From Tanypteryx hageni (taxonomy: Eukaryota; Arthropoda; Insecta; Odonata; Petaluridae): a stretch of DNA of 64,000 bases. The notes below the pieces were generated by a model. That model was not told the origin of the DNA, ran no database searches, and was given only the letters and a program-made list of their open reading frames with translations. Location: NCBI GenBank assembly GCA_028673005.1, contig CM054116.1:96058707-96122706 (forward strand). Reading direction: 5' to 3'. The position numbers were made by a program, and so were the translations under genes. This document shows, piece after piece, positions 48,721 through 57,900 of this stretch (position 1 is the first letter of the stretch; every line of letters begins with the position of its first letter).

Positions 48721-49440
48721 TTTCAGCGTATGTGAGAGAAAATCCTTTAATGTGTTTAAGTTTGAAAGAATTACCTTGAATTTTATTTTGCAATAGTTGA
48801 GGAATTTTAAGTTTTATTTACTTATGGATTGAATTTGTGTACATGAAATGTACTTGTCTTCCCTATCATTTCTTTTAAAAGGTTTAAAACTATTCACTAC
48901 TAATATCACGTAATACAAGCGCAAATATTAACGACTGGTGGACTTAGCTTGAAGTCAATATATTTTATGGACAGAAAACAACGTAATTACATTCCTTGAA
49001 CATTGATAGTATTTCTGAGGCCAAGTTACTAGTGGGTTTACTGTATCAAGCTCGGTATTTGATGATTGTATGGGAATGCAATAAAATTATTAAAAATAAA
49101 AAAACTTGGGAAATGTTTCTTTGCATGGAGAAATCGAGGGATTTTGAAGAGGAATTTAGCTGGAGATTCATGATACTTGGATGGTGATTTTAGTGTCGCT
49201 GGAAGAGTTGTAGTTCTCTCAAGTGTTTGAAGAACTTGTAGCATGCTATGCCCCCTCAAAGAGTTTTAATCTTAGAAAAACTTCATTTAACATTCAAGTC
49301 ACAATCATCTGTGTGCATTATTCCAAATTCTTAGTCACTTTTTTTTAACCTTCTTAGGGTAGGTGGAAGTTGCATCACCAATGTCCTTTGATTGGTCAGT
49401 TATTGTTTGTTCCTTCAATGGAAAGCTCCTATGAATAATA
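48721..49440. other. Intergenic AT-rich segment
   Basis: No coding evidence; random short frames only. It probably includes the SNU13 3' UTR end and the border of the Tigger relic to its right. Confidence 0.4.
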
Positions 49441-50640
49441 CTACAAAGAGTCATTGACATAAGTAAAATCCATATCCAGGTTGTTTCCTTTCCATAGTTG
49501 TAACTTCCTCAATGATCTGTTCTGGAGTCTGCTTGAAGCCTTCAAAATCAAAGAAATTGACAGCTTCCTCCAAGCACCATTCTTTACACCCCAGCAGGTG
49601 CAGATGTCATGCAATACATGAAAGATGTTATAACCATTCCAAAAGTCCTTCAGGGTTGACACATTTTTAACATCAGTGATCCTGATAGCCTGAGCCATGG
49701 TCTCTGCAAAGAGTATTGCTTTAAGGTGTAACAAGTCTGGTCCATGTGCTGCACCAAGAAGCTAGTGCTTGGGGGCGAAAACTACATTTTCCTTAGGGTG
49801 CACACCAAGAAGCTAGTGCTTGGGGGCAAAAAATACATTTTCCTTAGGGTGCAAATCATTCAAGCTTATTGGTGAACAGATGCACCTTCCAGGATTAGCA
49901 ATGTGTTAAATTTTAAATGGTTTTTTGAGTGATATGTCTCTGGTTAGGACAAAAGGTGGTACATAAAGCAGTCCTCAAAAAGGATTGTAGTAACCAATTA
50001 CAGTTGGATTATCAGATCATTGGCAGTGCACTCTATCAAACCACTGGGATTTTCACTATGGTGCATCAAGAAGGGCTTGAGTTTGAAATATTATGCTTCA
50101 TTACCATCAATTGACAGGGTAAGACAGATCTTGGCTGCCTTAAAATCCAGGCACATTCATCTTTTCAATAAAGGATGTGTATGAATGTGTGCAGACAACT
50201 CTTTCCAATAGAGGCCTGTCTTATTAACATTAAACACTTGGCAAGTACAATATTCTTCTTCGATAATTGTCACGAGGACTCCAGGAAACTCACATGCTGC
50301 ATCAATATCTACACTCTCAGCTTTACCTGTTGCTTTGATATTATACAGCTTGGCACAGATCTTAAATCTGCAGAACCATCCCTGCTTGCATTGAATGCCT
50401 ACCTTTGCCCTGCACTTAAGCTTTTCCACACATTTTCTAAATCTTCATGAGAGCTTATAGCTTTTTCCAGTATTTTGGAAAGGGCTCAGGGGAACTCGTT
50501 ACTTGTTTTGGTTCTCCATCCTAACTATCAAAGCCTTTTCATCTCTGTAACTCTACTATGCGCACAAATTGCTAGTCTGCTGAATATTAACCACGCTTTC
50601 AACATGGTTCACAATTTTCTTTACTTTTCACTGTGGTATT
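49441..50640 (-). pseudogene. Tigger/pogo-type transposase pseudogene
   Basis: Minus-strand fragments line up in the order of a Tigger transposase. First comes an HTH-proximal piece with CKQGWFCRFKICAKLYNIK, ending QVFNVNKTGLYWK (50429-50157), which is the DDE-domain start where the family has NVDETG. Next come KAAKICLTLSIDGNEA and LKPLLMHHSENPSGL (about 50130-50030). Then FLPPSTSFLVQHMDQ (about 49830-49740), and last a C-terminal piece LKDFWNGYNIFHVLHDI (49734-49441). Frames are shifted and stops interrupt them, and the catalytic Asp of NVDETG reads Asn here, so the gene is dead. A 51-bp in-frame tandem duplication lies at 49752-49853. Confidence 0.85.
49752..49853. repeat. 51-bp tandem duplication
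   Basis: Bases 49752-49802 and 49803-49853 are near-identical copies, differing at about three positions. The unit is 17 codons and sits inside the Tigger pseudogene, repeating its FLPPSTSFLV segment. Confidence 0.9.
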
Positions 50641-51256
50641 AATGATAGAACAGCTCAAATTTGTCATATGCTATACTTGTCATAGACTCATTTTGAGCCT
50701 TGTTTATAATGCTTATTTTCTCCTCAAAAGTAACGGTATCCATATTTTGCACTTGCATTTCTCTTATCACACATGTATTAGCTGGTATATAGTAAAAATG
50801 CTCGAACGTGGCAGTGCGCAGTAGGCACATTTACGGTAGGATGAGTCCATCCTTGAGGCAGGACCACCTATAGGGGAGGTGGTGTTTAGGTGTGAGCATT
50901 TGATGCGTGAACTTGGACTCTCGTGAACCAAAATTGTGTTACTGCGCATAGGCTCTGACATCGGCTCCCCCTTAAAGTTTCTCCTTTCCTTCCCCTCTCA
51001 CGCTTCTCTGCCTGCCACCTAAGAGCGTGCGAGATATACGTAACAGGATGTACGCTAAGTGGACTTGGCCTGTACATATATAGCATCCAGTGATACAATA
51101 GATATATTAAGTGTTATGCCCAGCTATTGTCAATATATTCCAAGATATAAATATGTAACCAGTGATGTTATTGTGTGGACTTGAAACTTATGGATATGAG
51201 GAAGTTTGTTCAATGTATACTGCAGAGATTTTTTGAAAGGTTCACAATGGTCTCTG

Positions 51257-51918
51257 CAGTGGTGTAACTACAAATTCTGGCCCCCCCTGCGAATGTTTTC
51301 AATGGGCCTCCAGTGGCGTAACTATAGCTTTTGGGCCCCTAGCAAAAAATCTCTCAGGGCCCCACTTAATAATTGAATATTTGTTAGTGTGTTCTGAGTG
51401 CAATGGATATTAATAGAAATAACATAAATATAGAATTTTGATAAACAAAGTATTTATATTTATTATGAATAATTAAATTTATAAATTATTATAAACAATT
51501 CAAAAAATCACAAAACTGATGCTAATCACAGAGTAATTGAGATTTCTACATAGTTTAATTAAAATTTGCGTTTCAAGCTTTGGCTTCTGCAAAATTATTA
51601 ATCAACTCTTGTACGTCCATTTTCTCAGCAAAATCCACTTTAATACTAAGTAATGCCAAGTCAGTGTGTCGGTCTTGCGTCATGCTATTTTTTGTGAGAT
51701 TTAAACTAACGTAAGATGATATATATAAGCGGGCCCCTTGGTTGGTAGTGCTTATAAATTTCAATGGAAAATATTATCTGTTCATAGAACATTAATGTGT
51801 GTTATAAGACATTTTTTATACAATATTCACATTGAAGTAAAATTTTCGAGGATGCAAGGGTGAGGGCCCCCTTGGTCTTGGGCCCTTACGCGATCGCGTA
51901 TCCATATTTATGCCACTG
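51257..51918. mobile_element. hAT-type element with a doubled left end
   Basis: The right end (inverted) reads CAGTGGCATAAATATGGATA. The left end CAGTGGTGTAACTAC starts at 51257, and a second left-end-like sequence CAGTGGCGTAACTATAG starts at 51311. The outer limits are flanked by the perfect 8-bp duplication GGTCTCTG (51249-51256 and 51919-51926). GGGCCCC-type motifs follow both left ends. No transposase frame. Confidence 0.9.
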
Positions 51919-51926
51919 GGTCTCTG

Positions 51927-52982
51927 TGAGGTTGAGGTGATAGTTTTTCCTCCCCAACAAATACTATTTAAGTTTTATTTTGAAATCGCATTCAGCTATC
52001 TGTAACAAATCATGAAGCATAGTTATTAACTGTGTCATGTTTGTTAGACATCTTGCTGGGTCTATTACCTACTTTCTTCAATAAATGTAGTAATTGAAGA
52101 ATTTTTTTCTTTCGTAAGCCAATTACCACTTACTATAACTGATTATCTGAAATAATACCTCCAATTCCTCTAGAATAGAAGGTCTCAACCTACTGTCAAT
52201 GGAATTCAACAAATTGTTTTAATTACAAGAAACTAAGTGCACATTAAAAAAAATCATCATAAAGGTAAACTGTGTAAGTTGTATAAAAGGGTTAGGAGTT
52301 TAAAATTGATAACAGAAATGTGATTCGTGGTCATTGATTATATTCTTGTCTGATGGTGTCTCAGAATGTGAAAAGGATGAGAAACCCTGGTCTATAAGAA
52401 ATACATCTTAGGATTCTAAAAAATACAGAGGTTTTGTTTTACAAGATCAATCAGCAATTGAAGATTGAGACAAGAAGACTACTTAAAGTAGTTGCTTGTC
52501 CCTTCATATCATTATTCCTGATTGCCCCTTCGCTAAATTATTAAGAGCTGGGTTAAAGTAATTAAAAATTTAGGAATTTATTCTTTATTTTAATCTCAAA
52601 TACAGATTCAACGTTTAAAAGAAGTTGGAGTTACAATCGGCGATTTAAAACATTACATCTAAAAATCCTCTTATTTATCCCCTGAATTACAAAATTTCTC
52701 TTAACTGCTAGTTAATGCAAGCAGAGCAATTTATTTTAAAACTAATTGGACCCATTGATGATATACAGCTACCAGCTGCCAACAGTTAACTTTCAGCTGT
52801 TTTTAGGAGAGTTAGCATAAAATAATTATGCATATAAAAAAACTTAAATCACAAAATTATGGAATTTAACCATGCTCAAACAAAACTTAATTCGAAGACA
52901 TGATAACCACAAAATATTAACATTCTCTTAGTTTATTTTAAGAAATTAACAGCAATTTAAAAATTTGATCAAAAAATTTTGG
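51927..52982. other. Intergenic AT-rich segment
   Basis: No coding evidence. GGTCTCAACCTACTG near 52171 and ATGAGAAACCCTGG near 52378 could be the decayed ends of another small element, but the match is weak. Confidence 0.3.
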
Positions 52983-53080
52983 ACAGCTAACATCAGCAGA
53001 TGTCAACAAATGCCACGTTTCTCTTACTACAACAGCTAACATATCAGCAGATGTCAACAAATGCATTTCTCTTACTACAG
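52983..53080. repeat. 49-bp tandem duplication
   Basis: Two consecutive copies share CAGCTAACAT, then TCAGCAGATGTCAACAAATG, then TTTCTCTTACTACA, with a few indels. The second copy abuts the left end of the TIR element at 53078. Confidence 0.85.
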
Positions 53081-53552
53081 TACAAAGTCAAAAAAAACAG
53101 CAAACTTGGGGCTTTATTTTTCCAATTTCCGGACAAGATATAAAAATGCATAGTCTAACAATGAATTTCAAATTAAGCTGATGTGGAGTAAAAAAAATAA
53201 TACAACTTTTTATTTTCTTACCAAACTTATTATTCTCTCACATTAAACTTATTATTCTCCCACATTTACAAAGTAAGATATAGAAGCAAGGACTATGTGA
53301 CGATAATTTATTTCTTGCTGTCAGAGGTTGACATAAGAATGATTCAATTTTTGATAGAGATGATGTTTTTATGCAACTTTCAGTACATATTTTTGAAAAT
53401 ATTTAATTTCAGCTGTTTCATGTGCATGACCTTTTCTTAAACAAGATTTTCTTGAACTTTATAAACGGACACAATGTCCTGTATGTCTTTTAAGGTTTCC
53501 AATTTTTAGATAATACCAATTTTTGGACAGCCATTTTTTGGACTTTGTACAG
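53078..53552. mobile_element. pogo-like MITE (475 bp)
   Basis: The left end CAGTACAAAGTCAAAAAA and inverted right end CTGTACAAAGTCCAAAAAA match. TA flanks at 53076-77 and 53553-54. Non-coding interior. Confidence 0.82.
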
Positions 53553-53576
53553 TATTATAATTCAATTGAAAATTAA

Positions 53577-54038
53577 AAAAATTAAAGTAGATAAAAATGT
53601 ACCACACAAGTATTTTTCAGATCAGACTACTGATTCCACCATTCTACCTTTAAATTATTCAATATCAAAAACATGCTTTCAAGGAATGCTTAAAAAGTTA
53701 TATAACGATTCTGACAACCTAAAAATAACAAAAAATGGAAAAACTTTCTCCACTTCTCTAAGCAAACATACAAGACAAATTACCAAGACTACATCATGGC
53801 TTAAATCCAACTGATGATGAAGAAAGCTCCTGCTACAGAAGTGTTGAATATACTAAATGGGAATTTTAGCCACAAAGTAGCTGTACTCAGCAATAATTCA
53901 CATAATTTTTCATCTTTGTCGAATCAACAATCAATGAATCATCAGTCCACATTATACGTTGGGGTTAGGGGTCTCAAAAGCGCAAAGCATATCAAAACCG
54001 CTTATAACAAGGAATTTTCCCCCATAAGAATAATGTAA
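53577..54038 (+). pseudogene. Unassigned frame-broken coding-like stretch
   Basis: A frame with protein-like composition runs to the stop at 53812-53814 (it includes KNVPHKYFSDQTTDS and CFQGMLKKLYNDSDNLKI). Another in a shifted frame continues from 53814 to 54038 (EVLNILNGNFSHKVAVLSNN). A third frame near 53770-53870 reads DKLPRLHHGLNPTDDEESS. I recognise no family. It may be a decayed gene or transposon fragment, or chance. Confidence 0.2.
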
Positions 54039-54115
54039 AATAGGGAGGTTATGGACTGTAAGGACGTAGACTTCACATACGCAACTTAATGCTCAAGGGT
54101 TATCAATAACACTAT

Positions 54116-54256
54116 CAGTGGATGGGAGATTGAACCCTAAAGCTTCTAGCATTATTTTCTTCTTCATTTGTTTCTGATCTCCAAACTGTGTTAGTTGACT
54201 ACGAATATTATCGTTGGCGAGAATCTCCATATTTTTCTTTGGTAATTCAACTAATT
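54116..54256 (-). CDS. Unassigned 46-residue ORF
   Basis: A short minus-strand frame begins ATG GAG ATT and ends with TGA. It has mixed charged composition (segments such as LTQFGDQKQMKKKIMLEALG) that looks more protein-like than its AT-rich surroundings. There is no good polypyrimidine-tract acceptor just upstream, so a splice-linked exon is uncertain. No family is recognised; it could be a transposon fragment or the last exon of an unrecognised gene. Confidence 0.2.
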
Positions 54257-54958
54257 ACTTCGACTTTTCCTTATATTTACATCCCTTCTTATTTATACAA
54301 ATGGAACTGAAGCTTAAAATGTGTAATTTTGAAAGAGGAAAAAATTGTTGTTGATTCTGACTCAGACGCTTACGAGATGAAGCACAGGGAATTTTTACAT
54401 AACATAAGTGTGGGAAATTTTTTCGTTTTTTTTCCTCAAAATTTCAGCTAAGTGCGGGGAAACATATAATGTCCCCCCCCCCGTATCTCATAGCAGTAAC
54501 ACTTCTCTGGTTTACTTGACTCTTTTATGGCTGAAAGAGTTTACTTCATCATCGTTCACACCCTCATACTTTAAGTGTTATTATTTTCAACTCAATTCAG
54601 ACTAGAATTTGAGTAACTTGCACTCTTTACAGGCACGATAGAGAATTAACATCTTTAATATACCTCAGTTTCAATTAAAATTACCTAATTAGGCACATCC
54701 TTGGTAATTTTATTATTATTATAACCATGATAAAATATATGTATAATAGGAAATGTTTCTGAATTCATCACAGTTATTTTTAGTAATTAATAATAATTGA
54801 TCCACCATAGGCCAGAGAATTATCCCCGAGGGAAAAATTATTGACAATGTTATGACTAGCCACAGTTAATTCTAGCACCAAGAAGTTTTGGACATTATAT
54901 TTTCAACCATGATCAGATGTATAGAATTGCAGATTATTAAAAGAATATGGTGCCGAAC
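54257..54958. other. ALG1 3' flank
   Basis: Non-coding. It includes a run of C at about 54473-54482. A minus-strand AATAAA at 54719-54724, about 235 bases past the ALG1 stop, is a candidate poly(A) signal. Confidence 0.4.
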
Positions 54959-57900
54959 CTAAAGGAAGATTGGTAAGGCATTGCGTTTCCAATTGTCATG
55001 CCATCTCATCTGCCCAAACTTGCTGAGATTTTGCCGAAATGCTTCTTGCATCCTGAGATATTTCTTATCTACTTTCCTCGTTGATGTCTTCGTATTATCA
55101 TCATCCCAAGGAAATCCCTTGAACCAGTCAATCACATGCTTTGCAAGTTCCTTCGAAGTGGTGAAGGTCAGACCATTGACGCCATGTTGTACAAGCTCAT
55201 CCAGACTAAAAATATGAAAAATTTGTGTAAACATTCTACTGCACAAATAGGGTTGCTCATTATCCAAACTCTTCCACTTAATTTTGCTAATTATCAATTT
55301 TTATAGTACAAGATGACCACTATATTAAACAACCCCAATGTGCAAGTGAAACGAGTGCACTACACTTAAGAAAAACCATGGATGATACAGCAGTAATGAC
55401 AATTTACTGTGAGCTAAGTGTTCCTTGTAGAAATGCACCAGAAAAATACATGAAAAAAGATGAATTTTGCTTAACATTGCATTTATTCCTTTCCATAGGC
55501 TATTCATAGGTTTATGTTTTATAGATTTTTGTATTTTCATAATGTTCACCAATAACATAATAGTAGCCAACAGTATCAAATCAACCAATATGAAAACAAC
55601 TGCACATTTAAGATAATTTTTCCGATAAAAATAATTCCTTACCACTTATATTTGTAGGCACATACAGGCAAACCACTACCAAACATATCCACCACTTTCA
55701 TGGGCAAATCAAGGCCACTTGATGAGGTGTGAAGGCAGACCCCAAGGTCAGCTGATGCTACAAAGAAGTAGAAGAATAACCAAATGGCTAATTAGAGTAA
55801 ATTGTGGATGGCAAAAATGCCAATGCCTTCCTTTCAGAAAAATACAGCATTTAATTAAAATGTGATCAAAGGGCGGCAATAAGCACAAATTAACTACCAG
55901 CTTAAAAAATCTGATGTGGCCATACAGTAATATTCCTAAAACTTCCAAATAGAAGAAATGATAATAAATATTTTAAGAAACAGAAAAATTTAAAGACCTT
56001 GCAAAGAAAAGACAAACTCATACCATAGCCTTCTTATATTGGATATAGCCACGAAGCTCCAACAATTAAGAATAAAAAGGAGCATTACTAAGAGTTAACT
56101 AAGCGTAAACAAAAGTCGCCTCTAGATGGTGGGAGCTAAAAAATATGGTTTTTAAAATCTTTTAAACAATGCATTATATGGGAAAATGTTTCGAACAAAG
56201 TTGTAGAAAAGCAATTATTTGAAAGAAATGACAAGAGTAAACACCCACTTCCAGTTGACCGATATTAACCAAAAACTAATCAGCTCTTGCCCCTCCAATA
56301 TAAATGTCAAATATAAAATTTCACATTGATCTGATTAATATTTTTTGAGTTACTGCAGCCACAAATCGGACATCATCAAGGAAATGGTTACATCTACAAG
56401 TTACCCTGCAATTCACCAAGTTGGTGGGTGGCAGGGGGTGCAATGCACCAAATCCTACCTAAAGATTGTCTAACGCAATTCGAAATTTCCTATTGTGATC
56501 TCTTATTGTCCTCGGAAAGAACGAGCCTAGATAACGCTCCGTCCTACAATCGATCTCACGTATTTTATCGTCTCGATCATTTCTACCTATATACGTCGGT
56601 GCCACAATTATTCCCACTACCTCCTCTTTTAGACATTCTGACCTATATTTCTCTAGAAGTTTCAACCTTGAGTGCAATCTACGGTCCTCCAGTGATACCC
56701 AGTTCAAATCGCTCAATAAAGAGGTGACGCTTTCCTTATGTTCGTACTTTTGTTTTACAAATCTGGCTGCTCTGCGCTGTACTCTTTCTAGTTGAATTAT
56801 GTGTCCCTTCTCGTACGGATCCCATATGCTCGCTGCGTATTCCACTTGTGGTCTTACCAGTGATAAGTAGCATGTTTCGCGTACTTTCTCTGTAGTGTTC
56901 CGTACTATTCTACCTATGAATGCCAGTTTCTTGTTGGCCGCGCCTATAACTCGACGAATGTGCATGTCCCACGAAAGATCTCGACAAATGGTTACTCCTA
57001 AATATTTTACATACTCAGCTTGTCGAATACTCATTTCATCTATTTTATATTCGAAACCTAAATCTTTGTTCTTACTTTTCCAGAACGTGACTGCGGCACA
57101 TTTAGTATAATTAATTTCGATTTGCCATTCTTTGCACCACGCTGAAATGGCTCTTAAGTCTTCACACAGAGACTGATGGTCCTCCTGATTTTTTATTTCT
57201 TTATATAGAACGGTGTCATCGGCGAAAAGCCTCATTTTACTACGAACAACCGAGCACATATCATTTACATAGATTAAGAAGAGCAGAGGGCCCAATACAC
57301 TTCCCTGAGGAACACCCGAAGCAACTTTAACGGGGGACGAGCATTTCCCATCGATGACAACTATCTGTTCCCTATTCGAGAGGAAGTCTCTCACCCAACC
57401 GACAACTTTCGAATTGATACCACATTGTCCTAACTTCGCAATTAATTTCCTATGAGATACTTTATCAAACGCCTTCCTGAAATCAATGAATATGGCATTG
57501 ACCTGAGTATTTTTCTCTCCGCATCGCAACAAATCGTCCACGAACAGGCCGAGCTGCGTTTCGCATGATCTACCTCTCCGGAATCCGTGTTGGCATCCGC
57601 TAAGCAATGAATGACTATCTAAATAGCGCATTACAGAGCTAAAGACTATGTGCTCAAGTATCTTGCACGATAATGAAGTTAAGGATATCGGCCTATAATT
57701 TTCGGGGTTCTCTCTGTCGCCACTCTTATGGATGGGCGTAACATGTGCCACCAATATAATTTTCAAATACGGCGCGATTTCAGCAGCTAATTCTTTCATT
57801 ACACGCGCGGGAATTTCCTCCGGTCCAGGAGATTTATTTGGCTTAATTGAATGAAGTTGGAGCGCGATGCCATTTTCCGAAAATACCAAATCTTCCATCG

